Assembly (NCBI RefSeq): GCF_001613265.1
Contig: NZ_BDCA01000003.1
Coordinates: 62,001 to 126,000 of the forward strand
Direction of reading: 5' to 3'
DNA from: Nocardia vermiculata NBRC 100427
GTDB lineage: Bacteria; Actinomycetota; Actinomycetes; Mycobacteriales; Mycobacteriaceae
DNA length: 64,000 nt
Part shown: positions 55,879-64,000 of the stretch, piece by piece
Layout: each line of letters starts with the position of its first letter
Numbering within the stretch: the first letter of the stretch is position 1
Notes under the pieces: generated by a model
What the model saw: only the letters and a program-made list of their open reading frames with translations
What the model was told of the DNA's origin: nothing
Databases searched by the model: none
Program-made: the position numbers and the translations under genes

Positions 55879-58800
55879 CTAGTTCACCTTGATCGGCACA
55901 TCCTTCGCCCAGCCCCATCGGCGTTCCACCGTGGAATCGATCTCCGCCGGTCGGGCCTCGGGTACCCGCGGGGTGAACCGTTCCAGCGAACCCCAGTCAC
56001 GAGCCCAGTCGTCGTTCAGATACGCGGGGACCGCTTCCGCCGACAACAGCAGTCCCGTCCAGCCCAGCGGCCCGCCGCCGATCTCGTCCTGCCAGGCATT
56101 GGAGGCATCCGAACCGGTCCGGTCGGGCAGGATGCGCCACTTCGGTGCCTCGGCGACCCCGTCGTGGTGATCGAAGGGGCGCTGACACGGGAAGGCCAGA
56201 CCGACGTGCCAGTCCTCGAGTACCGGGTCGGTATGCCCGACGACGGAATCCAGGGTCGACAGCTTCGGCAGCCGCGGCGGTGTCACCGCGAGCCACTGGC
56301 GCGGTGTCAGATCGTTGGCGACGGCGACGATGCGCACCGCATTGGTGCCGTCGGGAACCTGATCCAGCGGCACCCGCATATTGCGCCACGACGGCGCGCC
56401 GCCGATGTCGAGGGGGGTGAACGAGCCCAGCGGGCGGACCGTCCCGTCGGCGGCGCGATCAGCGAACTCGACCCGCAGATCCTGGCCGTAGCTCACCACG
56501 CCGTCGGCATCGACCGATTTGATCCGTCCGGCCGCGGTCACCACCAGCACCCGGTGCTCCGGATCCTGCCGGGCCTGTGCCGCATCCATCCGGTACCACT
56601 GCGAGGTCAGGTGGGCCTGCTGCTTGGTGCCGCTGGTGTAGCTGCCCATGACCGGGGTGCGGGCCGGGTCCAGGCCGAACGGCAGCGCGACGGTACTGCC
56701 GTTGATCCCCGGCTGTTCGGTGCTGCCGCCGCCGGTGCCCTCGACGGTGGTCTGGGTGGTCTTGTTGGGCGAGTCGGTCTCGACCGAATTCGCGCCGCCG
56801 GTCGTGGTCTCTTCCGCATCGGCGGTGAGGTCGTGCGCCACCCCGTTCGGATCGAAACCGACGCTGTCGGCGCCGAGCGCGTCGGCGGCGGAACCGGAAT
56901 AGGGCTGCAGCAGTGAATCAGCGGTGTTCGTCTCGGTGAGTACCGCATCGGCCAGCGAGCAGGAATCACCGCCCAGCGCGCGGATATTCGATTTCGCGAT
57001 GGAGTACGCCGGATACTGCGTGATGGCACCCTTGGCGAGCGAGGCGACCTCGAACAGCACCATGGCCGCGGCGGCGATGGTCAGCGGCTGGATCGCCCAG
57101 GTGTCGAAACGCCGGCGCGCCTCCGGTTTCCGATACGGCTCGCGGTAGTACTGATATGCCGCGAGCAGCAGGCACAGCACCGCCAGCCCGAGGAACAGTG
57201 TCGACAGACCCTTCCCTGCGACCAGTGGTGCCTTGTCGTACCAGGGCACGCCATAGCTGGAGACGTACCACCAGCCGTTGGAACCGGTGAAGGTGATGGC
57301 CAGCAGGAAGAAAACCGCTGCGGCGAACAGTGATCGGTTGTATCGGGCACGAATGCCGTTGATTCCCACTGCCACCGCGGTCAGCGCCGCGAGCGACCCG
57401 GCCAGCCCGGCGTAGACGCCGAAGTGGTGGGTCCACTTGGTGGGGGTGAACATCATCAGCAACAACGACATGAACACGATGCCGAGCACGCGGGCCGCGG
57501 GGCCCTTGGCGGTGCCCGGGATGCGGCCGTTCTTGCGCAGCATCACCAGCACGCAGACCAGCAGGCACAGCAGCATGCCGAGAATGCCGAAGCGCCGGGT
57601 CAGGGATCCGTCGGGGGCCAGCATGAGCAGCGAATCCCAGCGGGTGCGCTCGTCGAACCAGGCCACGTTCGGGCCGACGAGCTTACGTACCCGCGTCGCC
57701 TCCAGCACCGACGCCAGCGTCTGATCGGCGAAAACCACGACCAGTACCAGCGTCCCGGCTGCGATACCCGGCGCCAGCAGCGCGCCGTACCGCCCGATCG
57801 CCGCGCGGACCGATCCGCCACCGCGGGCGCGGGCGATGATGTGCTGCAGGACCGGGCGGGAACCGGCGATCAGTGCGGCGATACAGATCAGCCCGGTAGG
57901 CCCGGCGGCCAGCGAGAACGCGGCGATCAGCACAGCGATCGCGGCAGGGAGCAGGCGTTTGGTGGCGATGGCGCGTTCCATCGAGCACCAGGTGAGCAGC
58001 GCGCCCAGCGCGATCAACGGTTCGGGACGCAAACCATTGTCATACGGCAGCCAGGCGGCCAGGAATACCAGTCCCGCGGTCCACCGAGCGACCGCGTCGC
58101 GACGCACGAAGGCGCCCAGGCGCGGCAGGACCTCCCGGCTGATCACCAACCAGCACAGCACCCCGGCGATCAACGCGGGCAACCGCATCCACCAGCTCGC
58201 ATCGGTGACCCGCGTCATCCACGCCAGCACCTCGTACGGCCAGCCGAACGGTGCCTCGGCCACCCCGAACCAGCGGTAGTAGTTGGCCATGTAGCCCGAA
58301 TCCTGCGACGCCCGAGCCATATTCAGGATGTAGCCGTCGTCGGAGGTATTGGCGCCGATGAAATGCCAGACCACCAGCGTGCCCAGCACCACGCCGTCGG
58401 CCACGGTGAACCGCCACCAGTGCGCGGGCAGGAAGCGCCGAGGGCGGCGGCCGTCGCCGGTATCGATCAGATGCAGGCAGATCAACGCGATGATGGTGAA
58501 CACCACCGCCCCGATGATGGCGGCCAGCTTGAGTGGGCTCGGTGACGAGGAGAAACGCGAATCGATCGCGGCATGCAGGTGGGAATCACCGAGCTGGGCG
58601 CGGTCCAGATCGGTGAATACACCGACCATCTGGGGCCGGATATCGCCGCCGACAGTGTTGCTGAACGGAGTGCCGTCCGCACGGGTGACGCCGGTCAGCT
58701 CGACGGTCGTGCCGGCCGCCGTGGAGCTGAGGACGAGGTGGTCACAGCTGCCCACCTCGTCGATCGGTGCCGACAGCAGCGGGATGTTGCGTTGCAGTAC

Positions 58801-59130
58801 CGACAGCGTGCGACCGTCCGGGCCGTCGTCGACCGTGGCGATCAGGCCCCGCGCCGAGGCGTCGGGCGCATCGGCGGGAACGGTGGACAGCAGTGTGCCA
58901 CTGGGCAGATCACGCAGGGCGCTGCACGGCAGTGAGGCATCCACTGTCAACGGTGCATACGACACCAGCGGAGCGCTCACCGGAACCGATTGCGGTTGCG
59001 GCCAATCCAGGCTCGCCCGGTCTTCGCTGACCGGTAGCAGCGGGGTGAGCGCCGCGAGAACGACGGCGATCACGCCCGACAGCAAGGCGATCAGGCGGAT
59101 GCGGGGAAACGCTGGAGAGTCTGCACGCAC
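55879..59130 (-). CDS. Emb-family arabinosyltransferase, gene 1 of the pair
   Basis: The 1,083-residue protein starts at GTG 59130, 28 bp after the GT-C gene. It has the same layout as its downstream neighbour: LIALLSGVIAVVLAALTPLLPV anchor, an N-terminal outside domain, HFIGANTSDDGYIL (D264-D265, Met at the EmbB M306-equivalent), VAEAPFGWPYEVL, then a long C-terminal soluble region (GDSCSLADAVLTE, RPFDHHDGVAEAPKWRI). It acts on arabinan at the outer membrane face using decaprenylphosphoryl arabinose. M. tuberculosis has three such genes (embC, embA, embB); only two are present here. Which is which cannot be decided by eye. Confidence 0.93.
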   Translation of the reverse strand: MRADSPAFPRIRLIALLSGVIAVVLAALTPLLPVSEDRASLDWPQPQSVPVSAPLVSYAPLTVDASLPCSALRDLPSGTLLSTVPADAPDASARGLIATVDDGPDGRTLSVLQRNIPLLSAPIDEVGSCDHLVLSSTAAGTTVELTGVTRADGTPFSNTVGGDIRPQMVGVFTDLDRAQLGDSHLHAAIDSRFSSSPSPLKLAAIIGAVVFTIIALICLHLIDTGDGRRPRRFLPAHWWRFTVADGVVLGTLVVWHFIGANTSDDGYILNMARASQDSGYMANYYRWFGVAEAPFGWPYEVLAWMTRVTDASWWMRLPALIAGVLCWLVISREVLPRLGAFVRRDAVARWTAGLVFLAAWLPYDNGLRPEPLIALGALLTWCSMERAIATKRLLPAAIAVLIAAFSLAAGPTGLICIAALIAGSRPVLQHIIARARGGGSVRAAIGRYGALLAPGIAAGTLVLVVVFADQTLASVLEATRVRKLVGPNVAWFDERTRWDSLLMLAPDGSLTRRFGILGMLLCLLVCVLVMLRKNGRIPGTAKGPAARVLGIVFMSLLLMMFTPTKWTHHFGVYAGLAGSLAALTAVAVGINGIRARYNRSLFAAAVFFLLAITFTGSNGWWYVSSYGVPWYDKAPLVAGKGLSTLFLGLAVLCLLLAAYQYYREPYRKPEARRRFDTWAIQPLTIAAAAMVLFEVASLAKGAITQYPAYSIAKSNIRALGGDSCSLADAVLTETNTADSLLQPYSGSAADALGADSVGFDPNGVAHDLTADAEETTTGGANSVETDSPNKTTQTTVEGTGGGSTEQPGINGSTVALPFGLDPARTPVMGSYTSGTKQQAHLTSQWYRMDAAQARQDPEHRVLVVTAAGRIKSVDADGVVSYGQDLRVEFADRAADGTVRPLGSFTPLDIGGAPSWRNMRVPLDQVPDGTNAVRIVAVANDLTPRQWLAVTPPRLPKLSTLDSVVGHTDPVLEDWHVGLAFPCQRPFDHHDGVAEAPKWRILPDRTGSDASNAWQDEIGGGPLGWTGLLLSAEAVPAYLNDDWARDWGSLERFTPRVPEARPAEIDSTVERRWGWAKDVPIKVN

Positions 59131-59158
59131 CCAGCGATGCTAAGCCACAGCTGCGGCG

Positions 59159-61063
59159 TCAGTGCAGCCCGCGCACGTCCCACACGACCACACCGTCCAC
59201 GACCTGGCCTCGAATTCCCAGCAAACGGTCCAGCGTCACCCGGATCGCACCGCCGTTCTTGCTGGGCGGCAGCACGATGACGTCGGCGTTCCAGTACTCG
59301 AGATCGGCCATGGCCCGGGCGTGTTCCCGCGGGCCGGTCGGCTGCACCCGGTCGCTGGTCTGGGCGCGCATCAGCAGGGTGGCGGTCGGCCGGTCGTCGG
59401 GGCCGTAGCGGCCCTTGTTGTCCGCGGTCGGGCCGACGAAGTAGCCGCCGGCCAGTGGGAAGTCGAAGCCGGCATCGATCTGCCACTGCAGTGGGCGTGC
59501 GTTGAGCCGGGTCGGCGGCGGTGCGATCACCACCGAGCCGTTATCGACGTACCGGTTCACGGTGCCGTCGGTGAAGAACTGGGGAGTGGTATCGCGCTGC
59601 ACCACCGGCAGGACCGTCGGAATCAGCGGGACCAGTGCCAACGCCACTGCGGTGAACCAGATCGCCGGTCGGCGGTCGGCGGTCGACTCGCGCGCGTAAC
59701 CCAGGATCCGCTGGGTCGCCAGGGCGAGCACGACCGCGATGGCGGGGATCGCCAGGAAGGTGAACCGGGTCTCGAGCACCGTATTGAGCAGCGGCACCTG
59801 ATCGAGCCAGTGCCAGGGCAGAGTGATCCCGGTATCGGTCCGCCCGATGGTCAAGGACACGCCGAGCGACAGCACACTGCCTGCCACGATGACCGCGACC
59901 GCCGCGCGCACCACGCGGTGTTCCGGATTGCGCCGGCGCCACAGCCAGACCGCCGTCACGGCGATCAGCACCAGCAGCGGCCAGCCGAAGTAAGCGTTCT
60001 CCTCGGTGGGGTTGATCGCCAGATTCTTGCCCGGTGCGATGATGCCGCCCAGCGATTCGGACGGGAACTGGGCCAGCGTCTCGAGGTCGTTGCCCATCGG
60101 CCCGTGGTCGATGGACCGGTAGCTCTGTGGCCCGAAGAACTGCCACCACACCGGTACCGCCGTCAATGCCACGGTGAGCAGTGCGCCCAGGGCGAGTGTC
60201 GGGGTCAGCGCCCGGACCACACGCACGCCGTCCTGCGGGCGGTGCAGATAGTAGACGAGCGCGAACAGGCCGAATCCCAGTGCGAACAGCACCAGCGGCT
60301 CTTCACCGAGTGCGATCTGCAACGCGACCAGCAGGCCCAGCACCGCCGCCTCACGGAGCCGGCGGCCGCGGCTCACCGGCTGCCCCGCCAGCGCGCGTCG
60401 CGCCATGCGAATGACCAGCAGCGCGAGGACCGGCAGCATCGCCAGCACCACGAAGTTCGGATGTGCGCTGGCGTGCGAGATCATCGCCGGGGCGAAAGCA
60501 CAGAACAGGCCGCCCAGCGCGGCGGCGAAGCGGGAGCTGACCACCTCCCGGGAGAACAGCCAGTACCAGGCGAAACCGGTACCGGCCAGGCCGAGTGTCA
60601 GTACCAGCACGAAGGTCACCGTGGGCCCGAACAGGAGAGTGACCGGGGTCAGGGGAACACCGACGCCGAACATGGCGGTGTTGGCCATCATGTTCACGCC
60701 GTCGGGATGGTTCTGCAGGCTGGTGCCCAGCGGATTCTGCAGGTTGACCACGGCGTGGGCGGTTTCGGCGAAGAACCATTCCCACATGTACTGGTCCTGG
60801 CCGCTGTTGATCAGATAACCGTGCGCGGTGTCGCGCCACTGATCCCACATGACCACGATCGCGCCGAGCAGATATACCGCCGCGACGGCGAGATCACCGC
60901 GTGCGGCGCTGAGCCGGCGCAGGGCGCGGTCGGAGACCGTCCGGGTTTCCTCGGTGCGGGGCGTGGTTCGCTCGCCGAGCCGCTCGGGCGACGCGACGGC
61001 CAGTGCCGCGGGCCCGTCCGGGTATCCCGCGTCTCCTGGTTCGACTTCCCCGCCCTGTACCAC
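59159..61063 (-). CDS. GT-C-like multi-pass membrane protein in the arabinan operon, not recognised
   Basis: The protein has 634 residues from GTG 61063, chosen because AGAGGAG (61072-61078) sits 8 bp upstream; the TTG at 61138 has no such site. After an N-terminal soluble region of about 65 residues come around 11 hydrophobic helices, with an outside loop after the first (SGQDQYMWEWFFAE, D90) recalling the acidic loop of GT-C glycosyltransferases. The C-terminal 140 residues are soluble, with strand-rich sequence (IVLPPSKNGGAIRVTLDRLL). It lies between aftA and the Emb genes on the same strand. I recall no such gene in the M. tuberculosis aftA-embCAB locus. It may be an extra sugar transferase, but activity is not shown by the sequence. 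Confidence 0.85.
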   Translation of the reverse strand: MVQGGEVEPGDAGYPDGPAALAVASPERLGERTTPRTEETRTVSDRALRRLSAARGDLAVAAVYLLGAIVVMWDQWRDTAHGYLINSGQDQYMWEWFFAETAHAVVNLQNPLGTSLQNHPDGVNMMANTAMFGVGVPLTPVTLLFGPTVTFVLVLTLGLAGTGFAWYWLFSREVVSSRFAAALGGLFCAFAPAMISHASAHPNFVVLAMLPVLALLVIRMARRALAGQPVSRGRRLREAAVLGLLVALQIALGEEPLVLFALGFGLFALVYYLHRPQDGVRVVRALTPTLALGALLTVALTAVPVWWQFFGPQSYRSIDHGPMGNDLETLAQFPSESLGGIIAPGKNLAINPTEENAYFGWPLLVLIAVTAVWLWRRRNPEHRVVRAAVAVIVAGSVLSLGVSLTIGRTDTGITLPWHWLDQVPLLNTVLETRFTFLAIPAIAVVLALATQRILGYARESTADRRPAIWFTAVALALVPLIPTVLPVVQRDTTPQFFTDGTVNRYVDNGSVVIAPPPTRLNARPLQWQIDAGFDFPLAGGYFVGPTADNKGRYGPDDRPTATLLMRAQTSDRVQPTGPREHARAMADLEYWNADVIVLPPSKNGGAIRVTLDRLLGIRGQVVDGVVVWDVRGLH

Positions 61064-61142
61064 TCGTTGAACTCCTCTAGCCGTTGACAGCAGCTCCCTA
61101 CGGTACCCATCAGTGGTGGTGGACGCAGCGCCGGGCAACTAG

Positions 61143-61182
61143 TTATCCACAGGAATACCGGAATTCCACAACGTTATCCACA
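61143..61182. promoter_or_regulatory. Two consensus DnaA boxes between aftA and the GT-C gene
   Basis: TTATCCACA occurs at 61143-61151 and 61174-61182, both on the plus strand, 31 bp apart (about three helical turns). They lie in the 158-bp gap (61064-61221) between aftA and the next gene of the operon. Between them is a GGAATTCC palindrome. They could be DnaA-binding sites or part of an internal promoter. Confidence 0.6.
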
Positions 61183-61221
61183 GGGGGGCGCGGTACGGCC
61201 GGAGCGATGCTCCAGTGCTGG

Positions 61222-63228
61222 TCAGTGGCGTACAACCAGGGTGAAAGGCCCGATTTCGGTGGTCTGGAAGTGTGGATCGTCGAACAATGCGGCCGGGAAT
61301 TCCACTGTGTATCGGCGCACATTGGGATCGTTGGGATAGACGTCCTCGGCCAGTCGCAGCGTGTAGTTCTCACCGCTGCGCCGGAACAGGAAGGCATCCG
61401 GTGCTCGCCACGGCGAGTGGTTCAGCGCATCGATCAGCTCGGTCGACGTCGGCAACTCGCTCCAGTGCTGGATCTCGGCGGCACGCGCCGGGAAATCCGC
61501 CAGCGGATTGGCGTAGTGGGAGGTCAAAGCCTGGAAGCCGTAGTACGGGTAGTACGACAGGAAGCTGGTGTCGGCGGTGAGTACCACCGAACCGTCGCGC
61601 GGGCGCCCGGTCTGTTCGGTGATCGCCTGATCGATGCGGTCGTAATACGACACCGCCGAGGGGCTGCGCTTGTCCGCCCGCACTCCCGCACCATCGGTGT
61701 CGGTGTAGGCGGTGGTGATCTCGGCGTTCAAGGTGCTGGGGATGCTCTGGGCGAATGCCAGCGCACCGAGGACCGCGACCACCGCATACGCCGCTCGCAA
61801 CCGCTTGGGCTCGTTGACCGCCTGGTAGAGCGCCCGCGCACCCTCCACAAATCCGAACGCGCCGGCCGCGGCCAGCAGCACCTGCAGAATCGGTTCCAGC
61901 CGGAAGGACAGGCCGGTGGTGCCGACAGCGGTAGCCAGCATCGACGCCAGCGACCACAGATAAACACCGACCACCGAAATCCCCAGCGCCTGCGCGCGCC
62001 GCGAACTGCCCGCCCGCAGCACCAGCCACACGGTGCCCAGCAGGCACAGCGCGCCCAGCAGCGGTTCGGAGAAATCGAACATCGGGAACGCCAGCTGCGA
62101 GCCGGAGGTCGGCAGATAGTGCAACGCCGTCTGCGAGGCCGGCAGGTTTCCGGTCAGCACCTTCACCAGGTACGGCGCCCAGACGAGCAGGGCCAGCACA
62201 GCGGCGATGACACCCATCACGATCAGTCGCAGCAGGATCGGCCACAGCAACCGGAACACCCCGCGGGTGGGCGCGGTGTGGTGATGCACCGCATCGGCCC
62301 GCTGCTGCCACCACAGTGCCACCCATGCCACCAGCCCCATCAGCACGATGGTGAAGACGGCGACGAAGAAGAACAGCGTGTAGAACATTGCCGACACACC
62401 GACGAACAGGCCGGCGGCGATCGCGGCGCCCCACCCCCCGGCGGTCCGTACGCGCGACGCTGTGGATGCGTCTTCGGCCCCGTCCGGGCCGGCCGCGGCC
62501 GATACGAGGCGAGCCGGCCGGAATTCCGCCGGGCGATAGAGCGCGCCCCAGGCCAGCACCATCGCGGGAGCGAACAGGATCACCAGCACCGCGCTGTAGG
62601 CCTCCGGTGAGGCGAATGCCACCATCACGACCGTGGTCGCCGCCGTCACCGCGATCGCCCAATCCGCGCGAATCAGCTTGGACCACAACACCAGTGCCAC
62701 TGTCGAAGCTACCGCCAGCGAGACGATCGCCCACGGTTTGAAGGCCTCCCACCCGGCAAGGCCGAGCAGGTTCGCGAATCGGCCACCCAGCCAGAACCAA
62801 CCGGCCGGGTAGTACGCCGGAATGTCGGCGTAGGTCATATCGTGCAGCGCGGCGGTGTCGGTGAGCCGGGTCAGGTATTCGGTGCGGAACTCCTGATCGA
62901 CGGAGATGCCGTTCAGGTACAGCTTCGTCGCTCCCAGCGGCATGCCCAGGGTGATCGTGACGAACGCCGAAATGCCCGCCCAGGACAGCACTTTCGCGAG
63001 CCACGGCCATCGATGCAGGCGAACCAGAACGATTGCGGCGACCAGGAGCACCGCGGCCCCGGCCTGCCCCACCGAGGTCAATGCACGCGTCACATTGGAA
63101 GCGTTGAACGCCGGCCATTCCACCAACGACATCGCCACCAGCCCGGCAGCAGCCACCAGCACGGCGACCACCGCCCCGGCTACAGCCTCCCCGAGTCCGC
63201 CCCCGATCTGCCGGACTAGTACGCGCAC
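61222..63228 (-). CDS. aftA: Galactan 5-O-arabinofuranosyltransferase AftA
   Basis: The protein has 668 residues from GTG 63228, chosen for GGAGG four bases upstream; the in-frame codons further upstream do not look coding. It is a GT-C enzyme with an N-terminal helix, then SVDQEFRTEYLTRLTD (acidic loop, D111 and E113) and HDMTYADIPAYYPAGWFWLGG, which are close to M. tuberculosis AftA (Rv3792). About 11 helices and a C-terminal soluble domain follow. It adds the first arabinose residue to galactan, using decaprenylphosphoryl arabinose, so priming the Emb enzymes. A hairpin at 63313 separates it from dprE2, so it probably has its own promoter. Confidence 0.95.
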   Translation of the reverse strand: MRVLVRQIGGGLGEAVAGAVVAVLVAAAGLVAMSLVEWPAFNASNVTRALTSVGQAGAAVLLVAAIVLVRLHRWPWLAKVLSWAGISAFVTITLGMPLGATKLYLNGISVDQEFRTEYLTRLTDTAALHDMTYADIPAYYPAGWFWLGGRFANLLGLAGWEAFKPWAIVSLAVASTVALVLWSKLIRADWAIAVTAATTVVMVAFASPEAYSAVLVILFAPAMVLAWGALYRPAEFRPARLVSAAAGPDGAEDASTASRVRTAGGWGAAIAAGLFVGVSAMFYTLFFFVAVFTIVLMGLVAWVALWWQQRADAVHHHTAPTRGVFRLLWPILLRLIVMGVIAAVLALLVWAPYLVKVLTGNLPASQTALHYLPTSGSQLAFPMFDFSEPLLGALCLLGTVWLVLRAGSSRRAQALGISVVGVYLWSLASMLATAVGTTGLSFRLEPILQVLLAAAGAFGFVEGARALYQAVNEPKRLRAAYAVVAVLGALAFAQSIPSTLNAEITTAYTDTDGAGVRADKRSPSAVSYYDRIDQAITEQTGRPRDGSVVLTADTSFLSYYPYYGFQALTSHYANPLADFPARAAEIQHWSELPTSTELIDALNHSPWRAPDAFLFRRSGENYTLRLAEDVYPNDPNVRRYTVEFPAALFDDPHFQTTEIGPFTLVVRH

Positions 63229-63312
63229 TGTGCCTCCGGATCCTCTCTCGCCGCAACCTGTCAGCGAGCCTACAAGCCGGGCGGAGCAGTCCGATCGACC
63301 CGCCACGACGAA

Positions 63313-63346
63313 ATCCGCAGCGTGGAGTCGACCCCACGCTGCGGAT
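63313..63346. terminator. Hairpin terminator downstream of dprE2
   Basis: ATCCGCAGCGTGG (63313-63325) pairs perfectly with CCACGCTGCGGAT (63334-63346), a 13-bp stem with an 8-base loop. It lies after the dprE2 stop on the minus strand and before the aftA start. Confidence 0.78.
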
Positions 63347-63357
63347 GAGTCTCGACG

Positions 63358-63381
63358 CCGGCGAGCGAATTCGCTCGCCGG
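63358..63381. promoter_or_regulatory. Perfect 24-bp palindrome just after dprE2
   Basis: CCGGCGAGCGAA (63358-63369) is followed directly by its reverse complement, TTCGCTCGCCGG (63370-63381). As RNA it folds into a stem with a tiny loop; as DNA it is a large dyad. It begins 7 bp after the dprE2 stop codon and precedes the second hairpin. It may be a double terminator or a regulator site. Confidence 0.68.
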
Positions 63382-63388
63382 TCAGTTG

Positions 63389-64000
63389 TCAGATGGGCAG
63401 TTTGCGGAAGATCGCGCGCGGGACGTGGCGCAGAATCACCATGACCCAGCGGAACGTACCCGGTGCCCAGACGATTTCCTTGCCCTTCTCCGAGCCCGAA
63501 ACCGCGAGCGCCGCAACGTCTTCCTTGTTCACCGTGAGCGGCGCCTCGGCGACGTGCGCCGAGAACTGGGTGCGGACCTGCCCCGGGCGGACCACGGTGA
63601 CCCGCGCGCCGTGCGGACGCAGCGCCTCACCCAGGCCCAGGTAGAAACCGTCCAGGCCGGCCTTGGTGGAGCCGTAGACGAAGTTGGCGCGCTTGACGCG
63701 CTCACCCGCCACCGAGGACATCACGATGATGCGCCCGAAACCCTGCGCCTTCATCCGTTCCCCGGCCAGCACACCCACCGACACACCGGCGGTGTAGTTC
63801 ACCTCGGCGACCCGGACCGCCTTCGTCTGGTTCTGCCACAGTTCTTCGGCATCACCGTCGAGGGCGAAGGCGACGATGGCGACATCGATATCGCCGTCGG
63901 CCCAGGCCTGCTCGATGACCTTGGGGTGGCTGCCGGTGTCGAGCGCATCGAAATCGATGACGTCGACCTTCGAGGCACCGGCCGCCTCGAGCTGGGCCAC
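63389..64000 (-). CDS. dprE2: Decaprenylphosphoryl-2-keto-ribose reductase, C-terminal part (cut by window edge)
   Basis: About 204 residues are visible, ending at the stop at 63389. The beginning (about 50 residues, including the NAD-binding glycine motif) lies outside the window. The rest is SDR-like: the conserved serine in [12 protein letters not shown], YxxxK as [11 protein letters not shown], and the C-terminal [19 protein letters not shown] block typical of DprE2 (Rv3791). The enzyme completes the epimerisation of decaprenylphosphoryl ribose to arabinose, together with DprE1, whose gene should lie just beyond the window. Its place beside aftA and emb matches M. tuberculosis. Confidence 0.92.
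   Translation of the reverse strand: MAQLEAAGASKVDVIDFDALDTGSHPKVIEQAWADGDIDVAIVAFALDGDAEELWQNQTKAVRVAEVNYTAGVSVGVLAGERMKAQGFGRIIVMSSVAGERVKRANFVYGSTKAGLDGFYLGLGEALRPHGARVTVVRPGQVRTQFSAHVAEAPLTVNKEDVAALAVSGSEKGKEIVWAPGTFRWVMVILRHVPRAIFRKLPI

Overview
The window is high-GC actinobacterial DNA from a mycolic-acid-making member of the Mycobacteriales, most likely Nocardia or a close relative (inference from gene content, GTG/TTG starts and LGFP-repeat proteins). Most of it follows the order of the Mycobacterium tuberculosis cell-wall region from serS and Rv3818 to dprE2, with lineage-specific insertions. No rRNA, tRNA, CRISPR array, insertion sequence or prophage was seen.

Layout. 1-4.9 kb: the 3' end of serS, a membrane GGDEF-EAL protein, a YdcZ-type DMT transporter, and a TetR regulator divergent from an SDR dehydrogenase with two operator palindromes between them. 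4.9-11.2 kb: a metallo-beta-lactamase/Rieske fusion (Rv3818-like), a lipoprotein, two tandem PlsC acyltransferases (Rv3814c-Rv3816c-like), a MarR regulator divergent from an NTF2-like protein, and a DHFR-like protein. 11.2-19.1 kb: a minus-strand oligopeptide permease operon, OppB-OppC-OppDF-OppA-OppA plus a coupled membrane protein. 19.3-26.4 kb: a HAD phosphatase, a peptidoglycan amidase divergent from a SpoIID-type protein, and two small proline/tyrosine-rich membrane proteins at the position where mycobacteria carry erp.

26.5-33.2 kb is the galactan/arabinan donor block: glf makes UDP-Galf, glfT2 polymerises galactan, a PAP2 phosphatase and ubiA supply decaprenyl-phosphoryl sugar precursor for arabinan, and aftB adds terminal arabinose. 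33.4-41.2 kb holds four mycolyltransferases of the antigen 85 family, the last fused to LGFP repeats, then a DUF732 lipoprotein overlapping a Rv3802c-like cutinase. 41.3-52 kb is the mycolate condensation block (an F420-type LLM oxidoreductase, fadD32, pks13, accD4). 52.1-64 kb holds a small DUF5988 protein and then, on the minus strand, two Emb arabinosyltransferases, an additional GT-C-like membrane protein, aftA, and the C-terminal part of dprE2, which is cut by the window edge.

Together the genes make the donor sugars (glf, ubiA, dprE2), build galactan and arabinan (glfT2, aftA, emb, aftB), make the mycolic acid (fadD32, accD4, pks13) and attach it to the wall (antigen 85 proteins). The features most worth a second look are the amidase/SpoIID pair, the MBL-Rieske fusion, the extra GT-C gene in the arabinan operon, consensus DnaA boxes in two intergenic regions of the envelope cluster, a perfect 18-bp palindrome upstream of pks13, a shared N-terminal motif in GlfT2 and UbiA, and a serine-less carrier-like segment in Pks13.
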